Source: Brevibacillus_D fluminis_A | GTDB lineage: Bacteria > Bacillota > Bacilli > Brevibacillales > Brevibacillaceae | Assembly: GCF_052072235.1 (NCBI RefSeq) | Contig: NZ_CM125436.1 | Location: 2,474,001-2,538,000 of the forward strand | Direction: 5' to 3' | Length of the DNA stretch: 64,000 nucleotides | Shown here: positions 41,243 through 50,525 of the stretch, in pieces | Layout: every line of letters begins with the position of its first letter | How positions within the stretch are numbered: position 1 is the stretch's first letter | Position numbers and translations under genes: made by a program | The notes under the pieces: model-generated | What the model saw: only the letters and a program-made list of their open reading frames with translations | Told to the model about the DNA's origin: nothing | Databases searched by the model: none

Positions 41243-43441
41243 ATGAGTTTGCAACGGCCATTGCTGAAATCAGTCGTTTCAAGCATTACGATGAAGTATA
41301 TTTTGATTTATTGCATTATTCTGGTTATTCCTGTTATACTGCTCTATCAAGTCATCATGAGTAACTCCCATCGAATACTCGAAACCAATATTATCACGAA
41401 CAATGCCTTGGGTGCGGATGCCTTGGCGAAGCGCTTTAATACGGAATTGAGCGATGTTGTGCTTCAACTGCAGCTTGTGAGCAATCATGCAAAAGGTGAA
41501 CTTGATCTTTACTCGATGTATACGAACAGTCGCGAAATACTCGCAAGAAGTTCATTTGTCCACGCAATCTATTATCTGGATGAACAGAGCCGGATCCGCT
41601 TTGAATTACCGTTTATGGAAAGCACAAGCGAACAGATAGTTCCTTATCCGATGTTTGAGGAAGCGCGATGGACACAAAACTACACAGTATCCGATCTACA
41701 TAAAAATGTTCGCAACGAGTCGGTCATCACGGTTGCTGTACCTGTTTTACTTGAAAGTAACCGTTTCACCGGGGTACTTGTTGCCGAATTAAGTCGCGAA
41801 TACTTGTCAGAAGTATTAAAAATACACAGCATGTCAAGCGGTGGGTTCGGGTATATTGTGGATCGCCATGGAAAGGTCATCGCATCTACCGACGCCAATG
41901 AATGGGATCGGGATTATGCTGGCTTTGGATATGTGAGGAATCTGCTGATTGAATCTTATGGGACCGCAAGAGAAGCGTACCAAGGGGAGGCAAGTATTTT
42001 ATCCTACAAACTGTTGAAGGATGGATGGGGGGTAATTATTGGTGTGCCGGAGCGAATCGCCTTTGAACCGGTTGTACGCCAGTCAAGATTACTGACGCTC
42101 AGTTTCATCGGAATTCTCCTTTTTTCACTTTGTCTCATTGGACTGGGAATGCGCTATCTACTTTCCCCCGTTGTCCGACTTACACATCTTGCTCAGAATT
42201 ATACGGTGGAGGCGTCTTTACGAGAAATTTCTCGTCTGAAGAGGTACCACTCGTCGGATGAGCTGGGATTGCTGATGAGGACCTTTATTCGGGTGGGAGT
42301 AAGCAATTTGGAAAAGCAGCGGATGCTGACAGAAAAGGAGCAGTATTTGCGAAACATCATCGAAGGAATCCCTTTTGCGATTGTTACGTTAGATAATAAT
42401 GGCGTTATCACTTATTTCAATCGTCAATTTGAAAAGTTGACGGGTATATCTGCCCAGCAGGGGATCGGTATAAATTGGGCCGATCTGTCAATCAATCAAG
42501 CGCAGGATGAACGCATTGTGATTGATTTCCATTCAACGGATTCGTCACACGAAACGGAGAGCACTCTTGTGGACGTGCAGGGGAATAAGCATATGATCAA
42601 GGTGATCATGACCCGGTTTATTAATGAGCGGGGGGATATTGCGGGTATTCTGATCGTACTGCATGATGTTTCCCAACAAAAATTGCTGGAAGCGTACGCG
42701 AAACAGAGGGAAAAACTCGCGTCAATTGGACAAATCACCGCCGGCATTGCACATGAAATAAAAAACCCGTTAGCGATTCTTTCAGGAGCATCCGAATTGC
42801 TAAAGGAAGAAGTACAAGAAAAACAGTATGTTGACCAGATGATCCGTGAGCTAACCGACGACATTTTTCAGGTCGTGGGGCGAATGAACGGTATCGCCAA
42901 CGATTTCCTTCAATTTACGAAAAACAGTAATGACGAGTGGGAAGCGGTTAGCCTTGATGAATTGTTGGATAAGGTACTTCATCTCCTGCGAATAAAATTG
43001 AAGGAATGTAATATTCGTGTCTGCAAGGAGGAGCAAGCTGAATATCCTGTAATAATGGGGAAGAAAGACAAGCTGATGCAGGTTTTTCTGAACATTGTAC
43101 TGAACAGCATCGACGCGATGCCAAATGGAGGTAGCTTAACGATACAATGGCAGCGCGAACTGCAAGAGAATGTAGAATGGATCGTCGTAGTAATCCGTGA
43201 TACGGGGGAAGGTATTTCGGCGAACCAGCTTGAATGGTTGTTCAATCCATTCTTTACAACGAAAGAGAATGGTTCCGGTCTTGGTCTGACCATTGCTCGA
43301 GACATTGTCATTGAGCACAAAGGGTGCATGTCAATCGAAAGTCGGGAAGCAGAAGGTACGATCGTGTGGTGCAAATTTCCCAAAAACAGTCATGGAGGTG
43401 GAAACGGGCATGTCAACACTACACACGGTCTTGATTATTGA
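41243..43441 (+). CDS. Sensor histidine kinase with Cache and PAS domains
   Basis: Membrane kinase of 732 residues. It has TM1 at about 17-38, a dCache extracellular domain at about 40-265 (GGFGYIVDRHGKVIASTDANEWDRDY), TM2 at about 288-312, HAMP, PAS at about 365-475 (YLRNIIEGIPFAIVTLDNNGVITYFNRQFEKLTG), HisKA with phospho-His in GIAHEIKNPLAIL (about 503) and HATPase_c with GSGLGLTIARDIV. This is NtrB-like. ATG 41243 has GGGTGG six bases upstream; ATG 41219 or TTG/GTG 41189 would add residues. It overlaps the regulator gene by 32 bases, so they form a two-component operon. Confidence 0.9.
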   Translation: MSLQRPLLKSVVSSITMKYILIYCIILVIPVILLYQVIMSNSHRILETNIITNNALGADALAKRFNTELSDVVLQLQLVSNHAKGELDLYSMYTNSREILARSSFVHAIYYLDEQSRIRFELPFMESTSEQIVPYPMFEEARWTQNYTVSDLHKNVRNESVITVAVPVLLESNRFTGVLVAELSREYLSEVLKIHSMSSGGFGYIVDRHGKVIASTDANEWDRDYAGFGYVRNLLIESYGTAREAYQGEASILSYKLLKDGWGVIIGVPERIAFEPVVRQSRLLTLSFIGILLFSLCLIGLGMRYLLSPVVRLTHLAQNYTVEASLREISRLKRYHSSDELGLLMRTFIRVGVSNLEKQRMLTEKEQYLRNIIEGIPFAIVTLDNNGVITYFNRQFEKLTGISAQQGIGINWADLSINQAQDERIVIDFHSTDSSHETESTLVDVQGNKHMIKVIMTRFINERGDIAGILIVLHDVSQQKLLEAYAKQREKLASIGQITAGIAHEIKNPLAILSGASELLKEEVQEKQYVDQMIRELTDDIFQVVGRMNGIANDFLQFTKNSNDEWEAVSLDELLDKVLHLLRIKLKECNIRVCKEEQAEYPVIMGKKDKLMQVFLNIVLNSIDAMPNGGSLTIQWQRELQENVEWIVVVIRDTGEGISANQLEWLFNPFFTTKENGSGLGLTIARDIVIEHKGCMSIESREAEGTIVWCKFPKNSHGGGNGHVNTTHGLDY

Positions 43442-44795
43442 TGATGAGGAGCAGCTGTGTCGGATTATTTCGCACAAGCTAAAAAAAGAAGGGTTTGGAA
43501 CCATTCAGGTCCATAATGGACACGATGCCATCCAAGCTTTGACCAGTAAGACAATCGATGTGATACTGGTTGATTATATGTTGCCGGACATGACGGGAAT
43601 CGAGCTGCTACACAAATTAAAAGAGATCAAGCCTGACATTCCCGCCATCATTTTGACCGCGTATGGAAATGTGGAGAACGCTGTGCAAGCAATGAAAATA
43701 GGGGCTGTCGATTATCTCTGCAAACCGGTGGAGCTGAAGATTTTGGTCGATGCGGTCAAATTGGCGATCCCCACAAGAGGAAGAAAGAATGTGCAGGACC
43801 CCACCGCTTTTTCTGATATTGTTTTCACGAGTTGCAAAATGAAAGAAATCGTCGATGTCTTGCAAAAAGTAATGGAGACCGACGCAAATATTTTACTATT
43901 GGGGGAAAGTGGAGTCGGGAAAACAGCTGTGGCCAGGTGGATTCACAACCAAAGCAATCGATCAGACAAGCCATTTGTTTCAATAAATTGTGCTGCGATC
44001 CCGGAATCCTTGATGGAAAGTGAACTGTTCGGCTATCGAAAAGGGGCATTTACCGGTGCATTGGAAACAAGAGGAGGCAAATTTGCATTGGCGGATAAAG
44101 GCAGCATTTTCCTCGATGAAATTGGTGAAATTCCAATCAGCACGCAAGCCAAACTGCTTCACGTGATCGAGGAGAAACGCTTCATGAAGCTGGGCTCCAC
44201 TGCTTATGAATCGGTCGATGTACGGATTATTGCCGCCACCAACAAGGCGCTCAAGGAGCTTGTAAAGGAAAAGTCTTTTCGCGAAGACTTGTATTATCGA
44301 TTGAGTGTGGTTGAAGTAGTCATTCCGCCATTGCGTGAACGTGTCGAAGACATTCCCTTGCTCGTGCAGCACTATCTGCACAAACTAAACAACAAGTATC
44401 ACAAAGAGATTGCGATTTCTAAGGATGCTTGTGAAGCTCTCTCTTCTTACGCTTGGCCGGGGAATATCCGTGAGTTGATAAACGTATTGGAACGTTTGCA
44501 CATTCTGAAACGAGCCGGTGTCCTAGAAAAAACGGATCTGGTTACACATCTAAACTCGATAAAAAACAACCGCCCAATCGAGCCACGGGAACAACAGTCG
44601 CTTCCAATTGTGCCTGAAGGAGAAGAAGGTCTTCATCAGTTACTAGAAAAAGTAGAGGGAACATTAATTCAACAGGCCCTTGCCAAAGCCGGAGGAAACC
44701 AGACAAAAGCAGCGGAACAGCTGGGTATCTCCCGCCATACATTGATCTACAAGCTGAAAAAGCAAAAAGAGAGTGCAAGAAAGGGCTCAGAATGA
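43410..44795 (+). CDS. NtrC-family sigma-54-dependent response regulator
   Basis: A 461-residue activator of sigma-54 RNA polymerase. It has a receiver domain 1-120 (phospho-acceptor D55), and an AAA+ domain at about 140-370 with Walker A GESGVGKT (165-172), the sigma-54-contact loop GAFTGA (212-217) and Walker B GSIFLDEIG (231-239). A Fis-type HTH lies at about 425-455 (NQTKAAEQLGISRHTLIYKL). GGAGGTGG precedes ATG 43410. Its likely target is the -24/-12 promoter at 45921-45937 before the symporter gene. Confidence 0.95.
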   Translation: MSTLHTVLIIDDEEQLCRIISHKLKKEGFGTIQVHNGHDAIQALTSKTIDVILVDYMLPDMTGIELLHKLKEIKPDIPAIILTAYGNVENAVQAMKIGAVDYLCKPVELKILVDAVKLAIPTRGRKNVQDPTAFSDIVFTSCKMKEIVDVLQKVMETDANILLLGESGVGKTAVARWIHNQSNRSDKPFVSINCAAIPESLMESELFGYRKGAFTGALETRGGKFALADKGSIFLDEIGEIPISTQAKLLHVIEEKRFMKLGSTAYESVDVRIIAATNKALKELVKEKSFREDLYYRLSVVEVVIPPLRERVEDIPLLVQHYLHKLNNKYHKEIAISKDACEALSSYAWPGNIRELINVLERLHILKRAGVLEKTDLVTHLNSIKNNRPIEPREQQSLPIVPEGEEGLHQLLEKVEGTLIQQALAKAGGNQTKAAEQLGISRHTLIYKLKKQKESARKGSE

Positions 44796-45781
44796 TGAGT
44801 ATCCACGATAATTCATGCACACATATGAAAAAGAGTACGCTGCTTTTGGCTTTATTATGTACGCTGTTGATAGGGACATTGACTGGCTGTACCAGTAGTC
44901 AATCGAATATCCCAGCAAGTAAGGAGCAAATGGAAATCGATGAACAACCATTGATAACCATTGGATCAAAGTCCTTCACCACGGAACAAATCCTTTATGG
45001 AAAATTAACAGCGTTTTTATTGCGCAATCATGGATTTCAAGTAAAGGAAATGGTTTTTAAAGACAGTCAACCGATTCGGAAAGCATTGGAATCAGGCGTG
45101 ATCAACTTATGTTGGGAGTACACCAACACGGCACGAATCTTTTATCATCATCAACCTCCAATTATGGACGCTGGTGAGGCATATCGAACGGTAGCTGCGG
45201 AAGATGAAAAAAGGGGACTTATCTGGCTAAATCCCAGCCAGTTTCTCAGCCCATGGGTGGTACTCATGTCAAAGGAGCTAGCGGAAAAACACAATATCTA
45301 CACGATAAGCCAGTTGGCAAACTACGCCAGCCAGCCGAGTGTCAAGTTGAAGGCAGCCGCCTATGCTGAATTTATGCAAAGAGATGATGGTAAGGCAAGG
45401 TTGGATGAGGTATACGGTCTTGCCATCCGGCCTGAAGATTGGTTCCAATCAGAAAATGCACTTGTTTTTCAGGCCGTCAAAGATGCACGAGTTCAGGTAG
45501 GGGTTGGCATTGCATTTGACGGTCGAATCAGAGAATATCATTTGACAGTTCTGGAAGATGATCAGCACGCTTTTCCACCCTATCAGGCAGTGCCTGTGAT
45601 ACGAGCAAAAACACTTGCCGATTACCCAAGCCTCAAAGGTCTTCTAAATCAATTAAACGACAGCCTCACGAAAGAAAAATTCGCCGAACTCACTTATCAA
45701 GTTGACGCCTTGCATAGGGATGTTGCCCAAGTGGCAAATGCGTATTTAATCGGCGAGGGATTGATTCAGCAAAACGAGTAA
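44792..45781 (+). CDS. OpuAC/OsmF-type substrate-binding lipoprotein without ABC partner
   Basis: A 329-residue lipoprotein: signal with lipobox LTGC (Cys33) and an OpuAC-type (quaternary-amine-binding) domain at about 52-325. ITIGSKSFTTEQILYGKLTAFLLRNHGFQV...INLCWEYTNTARI matches the OpuCC/OsmF pattern KNFTEQxxL...DLYWEYTGT. ABC permease and ATPase genes are absent. The start at 44792 overlaps the regulator stop (ATGA), so it belongs to the kinase-regulator operon; ATG 44825 is an alternative without a ribosome-binding site. It may present ligand to the kinase rather than to a transporter. Confidence 0.82.
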   Translation: MMSIHDNSCTHMKKSTLLLALLCTLLIGTLTGCTSSQSNIPASKEQMEIDEQPLITIGSKSFTTEQILYGKLTAFLLRNHGFQVKEMVFKDSQPIRKALESGVINLCWEYTNTARIFYHHQPPIMDAGEAYRTVAAEDEKRGLIWLNPSQFLSPWVVLMSKELAEKHNIYTISQLANYASQPSVKLKAAAYAEFMQRDDGKARLDEVYGLAIRPEDWFQSENALVFQAVKDARVQVGVGIAFDGRIREYHLTVLEDDQHAFPPYQAVPVIRAKTLADYPSLKGLLNQLNDSLTKEKFAELTYQVDALHRDVAQVANAYLIGEGLIQQNE

Positions 45782-45807
45782 GAACGTCAAACAGGAAAAC
45801 TTGTGTG

Positions 45808-45832
45808 AAAATTCTACAATTTGTAGAATTTT
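45808..45832 (+). terminator. Hairpin after the binding-protein gene (terminator or activator site)
   Basis: AAAATTCTAC and GTAGAATTTT form a perfect ten-base-pair inverted repeat around AATTT, followed by TTCTCTTTT. It fits a terminator of the two-component operon. It also lies about 90 bases before the -24 element, where NtrC-type activators bind, so either role is possible. Confidence 0.6.
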
Positions 45833-45920
45833 TTCTCTTTTGTTGTTTGAATTTTTTAACAATGATCGGAAAATACGTAGTTTTAACCTGTTTTCAAGCA
45901 AGCTGACACCGTTAATCCGG

Positions 45921-45937
45921 TTGGTATCAAATTTGCA
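45921..45937 (+). promoter_or_regulatory. Sigma-54 (-24/-12) promoter of the symporter operon
   Basis: TTGGTATCAAATTTGCA has GG (45923-45924) and GC (45935-45936) separated by exactly ten bases and a perfect TTTGCA -12 element, fitting YTGGCACG-N4-TTGCW. It lies about 110 bases before the symporter ATG, directly downstream of the gene for an NtrC-type activator. Confidence 0.8.
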
Positions 45938-46046
45938 CAGTTCATAAAAATGAGTCCACTTATATGATCTGTCAGTGGAAAGCAAATAGGGAGGAGGCAA
46001 ACATGTTGTAAGGATAAAAAATTGGAGCGAAGGGGATGGAAAAAGA

Positions 46047-47480
46047 ATGTTCACGATTGGTTCTTTAGACTGGATTGTGATTGCGGCATACATGCTCGGG
46101 ATGGTTGCAATTGGTTTGTTTGCTGGAAGAAAGCTGAAAGGCTATGAAGATCATATTTTATCGGGAAGGCAAGTACCCACACACTACCTAGCCCCTGGTC
46201 TTTTGACAACACAAATCGGAGCAGGCTCCATCATCGGATTTGTTGGGCTGAGCTACTCGATCGGGTATTCGGGAGGCTGGTGGATTATCTCCAATATCGT
46301 GACCTTTATCGTTCTTGGATTAATCGGCGCTAAACCATTGCGAGAAGCGATCGGAAGTAAAACGCTCCCTGAATGGTTTGGAAACAGGTACAACGAAAAA
46401 AGCAGGCTGTTTACCTCGATAACAATCGCGATTGCGGAAATCGCTTTTACGGCTGGACAAATCGTAGGTGGAGGATTGCTCTTTTCCGTATTGCTTGGTT
46501 GGGATCCCAAGATTGGGATATTTGCTTTCTCAATCATTGTCGTAACCTATACGGTACTCGGTGGTCTATGGGCTGTTTTTATTACAGATTTTGTCCAAAT
46601 GTTCGTGATGTTTGCAGGTGTAACCGCATTAATAGCCGTAGGTGTCATGGATACTGGGGGCATCACCAATTTAATCAAAACTTCACCAGAGGGATATTTC
46701 ACATTGGTAAAAGACGGTCAAATTTCTACCGTGATTGCTCAAATACTTTATGCGATTCCAGCTATATTCTGTTCATTTGATATCATTCAAAAAATAATGA
46801 GCGCAAAAAGTCCACAGGTCGCGAGAAATTCCTGTTATTGGGCAGCCGCGGGGGTTGTATTCTTCGCCATTACGATGCCGTTAATCGGGATCTTGGGCTA
46901 CCATATTCTCGGTCCCAATGTTGAAAACCCGGAAATGATAACACCGTTACTCATCGGAACCATTCTTCCGATCGGGTTAAAAGGTTTAGCAATATCTGCT
47001 GTACTAGCCACATTGATGTCGTCCGCATCTGCTTGCCTGATCGCAGCATCTGCCGTTATTACGAACGACATTTGCAAGTACTTTATAAACTTTGAAAAGC
47101 TGGGAGAAAAACGAAAGCTTTCAATCAATATATGGCTGACACTGTCCCTTGGCGTGATAAGCTGGGCGATCGCGTCATTCTATGACAAAGCGATGGGCAA
47201 CATGGAATTGGCCTGGACTGCTCTCTCGTGTGGTGCATTTATTCCGTTGATTGCCGGGTTACTGTGGAAGAAGGCAAGTGCAGCCGGAGCAATTTCCAGT
47301 ATGCTGACAGGGGCGCTAACGGGAATGGTTTGGCTCTTCAATGACAATCCACTTGGCTGGAGGCCGATCATTCCTGCTTATATTGTGGGGATCTTGGTTC
47401 TTGTCATAGTCTCCGTCCTTTTCCCCAACAAGACGGGAATTCATGTTGGATCGCGTAATCAAGAGGATTTGGTCGGGTAA
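46047..47480 (+). CDS. Sodium:solute symporter (SSS family)
   Basis: A 477-residue SSS-family permease with about 13 membrane segments. Typical elements are YMLGMVAIGLFAGRKLKGYEDHILSGR at the start, IGAGSIIGFVGLSYSIGYSGG, AFTAGQIVGGG and ATLMSSASACLIAASAVITND with the Na+-site serines. Substrate unknown; SSS proteins import proline, pantothenate, acetate, choline-like and other solutes with Na+. Expressed from the sigma-54 promoter upstream. The deacylase gene follows 38 bases later, suggesting uptake of its acylated substrate. Confidence 0.92.
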   Translation: MFTIGSLDWIVIAAYMLGMVAIGLFAGRKLKGYEDHILSGRQVPTHYLAPGLLTTQIGAGSIIGFVGLSYSIGYSGGWWIISNIVTFIVLGLIGAKPLREAIGSKTLPEWFGNRYNEKSRLFTSITIAIAEIAFTAGQIVGGGLLFSVLLGWDPKIGIFAFSIIVVTYTVLGGLWAVFITDFVQMFVMFAGVTALIAVGVMDTGGITNLIKTSPEGYFTLVKDGQISTVIAQILYAIPAIFCSFDIIQKIMSAKSPQVARNSCYWAAAGVVFFAITMPLIGILGYHILGPNVENPEMITPLLIGTILPIGLKGLAISAVLATLMSSASACLIAASAVITNDICKYFINFEKLGEKRKLSINIWLTLSLGVISWAIASFYDKAMGNMELAWTALSCGAFIPLIAGLLWKKASAAGAISSMLTGALTGMVWLFNDNPLGWRPIIPAYIVGILVLVIVSVLFPNKTGIHVGSRNQEDLVG

Positions 47481-47518
47481 CAGATCGGCCACAATTTATG
47501 AAAAAGGGGAGTGTCGAA

Positions 47519-48517
47519 ATGAAAGAAGAACAGATTCATGAACATGACAGACCAATTCAATACGCGACAAGACAATTGACTTTTCGTTCTCCCGTGCTGG
47601 AAGGCTGGAAGTGGACCGTCCATGAAATCACGGCCCCGAATCCGGGACCACTGCTTTGTGTCATGGCCGGTATCCACGTGAATGAAGTTGATGGTATTGA
47701 AGCAACATTCCAGCTTGTTGAACGATTTCGAAGGGAACTTCGCTGCGGAACTGTATCGATCATGCCGATTGTAAACCTGCCAGCATTGAAGGATCGCACG
47801 CAACACGTATGCCCCATCGACGGCAAAAATATCAATTTTTCTTTTCCAGGGTCAAGTCAGGGCACTTTTAGCGAAGCGCTTGCCGATGCGCTCTTAAACG
47901 AATGGGCCGCAGATGCTGTCGTTCTGATTGATCTACACGGTGGAGATTTATGCGAGAGGGTCGCCCGATTTTCAGTGGCGCCAATGATCGGAGACAAATC
48001 GTTCGACGAGTTTGCTTTTGCTGTGGCGGCAGCCTTTGAGTCGGACATTATCGTACAAATCCCACCCGAGCTGCTGATGAAGCCGGGGCGAAGCTGCAGC
48101 GGCAGGGCGAGACAGCGAAAGTTCGCAGCGTTCGCTGAAGCAGGCGGAAACGGTCTTCTCGATGAGAACAGCGTGTCTTTCCATAGGGAGGGCGTGTTGC
48201 GTGTGGCAAGTCTGCTTGGCATGATCGAGGGACAGGCAAGGAGAAACGAAAAACAACCGTATATTGCTACGGAATACCATTGGCTGAAAGCAGAGAGAGA
48301 CGGTTGGTGCCGCTATGCTGTGGAGCCTGGTGATCTCGTAGAAAACGGGCAATCGATCGCATCCGTTAACGATTTCAACGGGTCAAAGATGTATGATGTC
48401 ATTGCTCCTGTTACAGGAATTGTACTCTGGCGGTGCACCCATGCAATCGTCACATCGGAAACGGACCTTTTCGGGATCGCAGCCGGTGAATTAAAATCTT
48501 ACGTGACGAACCCCTGA
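47519..48517 (+). CDS. Succinylglutamate desuccinylase/aspartoacylase-family zinc hydrolase
   Basis: A 332-residue M14-like zinc deacylase. Metal ligands are visible in MAGIHVNEVDG (H53, E56) and DLHGGD (H140); the C-terminal half contains a barrel-sandwich beta domain (YAVEPGDLVENGQSIASVND...APVTGIVLW), as in AstE and N-acetyl-diaminobutyrate deacetylase DoeB. It probably removes an acyl group from an N-acyl amino acid or related amide; the exact substrate is unknown. ATG 47519 follows AAGGGGAG by eight bases; ATG 47498 is a weaker alternative. Operon with the symporter. Confidence 0.88.
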   Translation: MKEEQIHEHDRPIQYATRQLTFRSPVLEGWKWTVHEITAPNPGPLLCVMAGIHVNEVDGIEATFQLVERFRRELRCGTVSIMPIVNLPALKDRTQHVCPIDGKNINFSFPGSSQGTFSEALADALLNEWAADAVVLIDLHGGDLCERVARFSVAPMIGDKSFDEFAFAVAAAFESDIIVQIPPELLMKPGRSCSGRARQRKFAAFAEAGGNGLLDENSVSFHREGVLRVASLLGMIEGQARRNEKQPYIATEYHWLKAERDGWCRYAVEPGDLVENGQSIASVNDFNGSKMYDVIAPVTGIVLWRCTHAIVTSETDLFGIAAGELKSYVTNP

Positions 48518-48958
48518 CAGCTACAGGTAGACCGACCCAAGCGATGAAGGAATACCAGCTGACTGCGTTCGGCTACGCTGCGATGTGAATAACCCATGAT
48601 TGATTCTCCCGTGTAAACGATGTTGTGGTGACTTCATTTTACACGAATCAATCATGGGCTTTTTTTTGCCTTTCGTTAGGTGTCGCACTTCATCGTACAA
48701 TCCGTCATTTCTTGACCAAGACGAAATGCTTGACAAACAGCAACCGGTTTTCTTTTGAGAAGATTTCGACAGATTCGTTTCTAATTTAACAAAACGTTAA
48801 CTACAATACAATTCGTTTTACACATGACGTTTATAATCCTTACCAAGAGCAAACCATGCGCTAGCGAAAAGAGAGAGGATGGGGAGGCGCGAAGCTTAAC
48901 AAGTTGTCGTCTTTTAAAAAGATGAGCAAGATCCATGGATAAAAGGGAGGAAAATGAA
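48518..48958. other. 441-base intergenic region before the catabolic cluster
   Basis: Contains the long terminator at 48593-48667 and an AT-rich upstream region with TATAAT at 48832-48837, a candidate -10 element about 125 bases before the hydroxylase start. The palindromic AACGTTAA near 48793 could be an operator. No open frame with a ribosome-binding site and no sigma-54 element seen. Confidence 0.5.
48593..48667 (+). terminator. Long terminator of the symporter-deacylase operon
   Basis: CCCATGATTGATTC (with GTGTAAA after a four-base bulge) pairs with TTTACAC-GAATCAATCATGGG, about 21 base pairs in all, followed by eight Ts. Unusually long stem. Confidence 0.88.
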
Positions 48959-50437
48959 ATGGGTATTCGCACAGGCGGTCAATATATCGAGGCGGTGAAA
49001 TCTCGCCAGCCAGAGGTATGGATGTCGGGCCGCAAAATCACCAACGTATTCGATGAGCCAGTATTTACACGTCCGATTCTGGAAATGGCCAATCTGTATG
49101 ACTTGCAGCATGATCCCAAGTACCAGGATCAGATCACACACATCTGTGAAGAGACAGGGGAGCGCACGAACAACGCTTTCCTGGTGCCGCGAAATTACGA
49201 TGATCTGCAAAAGCGCAGAGCGGTATTTGAGGTTTTTGCCAAGGCGACTTTCGGTCTGATGGGCAGGACGCCAGACTTCCTGAACGTCGTGGTGACTTCG
49301 ATGTACAGCAATGCAGACTTCCTCGACAAGTACAACCCGAACTGGGCCGTAAATATCAAAAATTACTACCGTTATATTCGCGATCATGACCTGTTCCTGA
49401 CCCATGCGATCATCAATCTGCAAAACGACCGCAGCAAAAGCTCCCATGAGCAAAACGACATGTTTACACACCTGGGTGCCGTCAGGGAAACAGCGGAAGG
49501 CTTGATCGTTCGTGGCGCGAAAATGCTGGCTACACTGGCACCGATCACCGATGAAGTCATCATCTATTCGTTCCCAGGCTTCAAGCCGGGGGATGAGCGC
49601 TACGCACTGGCCTTTGCCCTGCCAGTCGACACACCCGGACTTCGCATGCTTTGCCGTGAGCCTATGCAAGACGGCACACGGCCGCTCTTCGACCATCCGC
49701 TGGCTTCCCGCTACGAGGAAATGGATGCAGTCCTGGTCTTCGACGATGTATTGGTACCGTGGGATCGCGTATTCCTCTACAACAACGTAGAAGCGGCCAA
49801 CCTGCTGTATCCGAAGACAGGGATCGCCCAGCAGCCTGCTCACCAATCAGGTGTACGCGGATTGATCAAGCTCCAGTTTGCGGCAGAAGTGGCTTGCCGT
49901 GTAGCAGACTCCATCGGTGTCGATGTTTTCCTGAACGTACAGGACCAGCTTGGAGAACTGCTTCAATCTGTCGAAACCATCCGCGCGCTCCTGCGAGTGG
50001 CGGAATACGAATTTGAAACCTTGCCGTCTGGCGAAGTCATGCCTGGCGGTGTCTCGCTGGAAACCATCCGCGGCTTGATGCCGACCATGTATCCGCGTGC
50101 GATCGAGGTCATGCAGATCATCGGCGCTGGCGGTCTCCTGATGTCCCCGACCGGTGCAGACTTCGAAGCACCGGAAATTGCAGGGGACATGGAGAGATAC
50201 TATTTGGGCCGCGAAGGCATCACGGGCGAACACCGCGTAAGACTGTTCAAGCTCGCATGGGATCTGTGCGGTGAAGCCTTTGGACAGCGCTTGCTCCAGT
50301 ATGAGCGCTACTACACAGGCGATCCGATCCGCAAGAGAGCGATTTTCTACAATCAATGTAAGCGCAACAACAAATTTGAGCTGGTAGACGAGGCTTTGAA
50401 CCTGCCTGATTTTCACAAATCGAAAGCGACTGTCTAA
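48959..50437 (+). CDS. hpaB: HpaB-family FADH2-dependent monooxygenase
   Basis: Large component of a two-component aromatic hydroxylase of the 4-hydroxyphenylacetate 3-monooxygenase family, 492 residues. It shows TGGQYIEAVKSRQPEVWMSGRKI at the start, THAIINLQNDRSK, the VRGAKMLATLAPITDEVI barrel strand, FDDVLVPWDRVFLYNN and EVMQIIGAGGLLMSPTG. It uses FADH2 from a partner reductase (the HpaC-type gene at 57736) to hydroxylate an aromatic or heteroaromatic ring. The true substrate is unknown: no homoprotocatechuate ring-cleavage genes are nearby. GGGAGG lies eight bases before ATG 48959. Confidence 0.88.
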   Translation: MGIRTGGQYIEAVKSRQPEVWMSGRKITNVFDEPVFTRPILEMANLYDLQHDPKYQDQITHICEETGERTNNAFLVPRNYDDLQKRRAVFEVFAKATFGLMGRTPDFLNVVVTSMYSNADFLDKYNPNWAVNIKNYYRYIRDHDLFLTHAIINLQNDRSKSSHEQNDMFTHLGAVRETAEGLIVRGAKMLATLAPITDEVIIYSFPGFKPGDERYALAFALPVDTPGLRMLCREPMQDGTRPLFDHPLASRYEEMDAVLVFDDVLVPWDRVFLYNNVEAANLLYPKTGIAQQPAHQSGVRGLIKLQFAAEVACRVADSIGVDVFLNVQDQLGELLQSVETIRALLRVAEYEFETLPSGEVMPGGVSLETIRGLMPTMYPRAIEVMQIIGAGGLLMSPTGADFEAPEIAGDMERYYLGREGITGEHRVRLFKLAWDLCGEAFGQRLLQYERYYTGDPIRKRAIFYNQCKRNNKFELVDEALNLPDFHKSKATV

Positions 50438-50525
50438 GAATCCGGGACGGAACGAGAGGAAGGCCGCAGGGGGAAGCGTCTCCTTCACCTGCAACTAGAC
50501 CCGAAGGAGCAGAGGAGGGATTCTC

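Noticed and set aside
48518..48958. Sigma-54 promoter before the HpaB gene
   Set aside because: No GG-N10-GC element with a TTGCW-like -12 was found, so the sigma-54 circuit appears to stop at the deacylase gene.
48935..50437. Longer HpaB start beginning MDKREENEMG
   Set aside because: The good GGGAGG site lies between this start and ATG 48959, so the shorter form is preferred.
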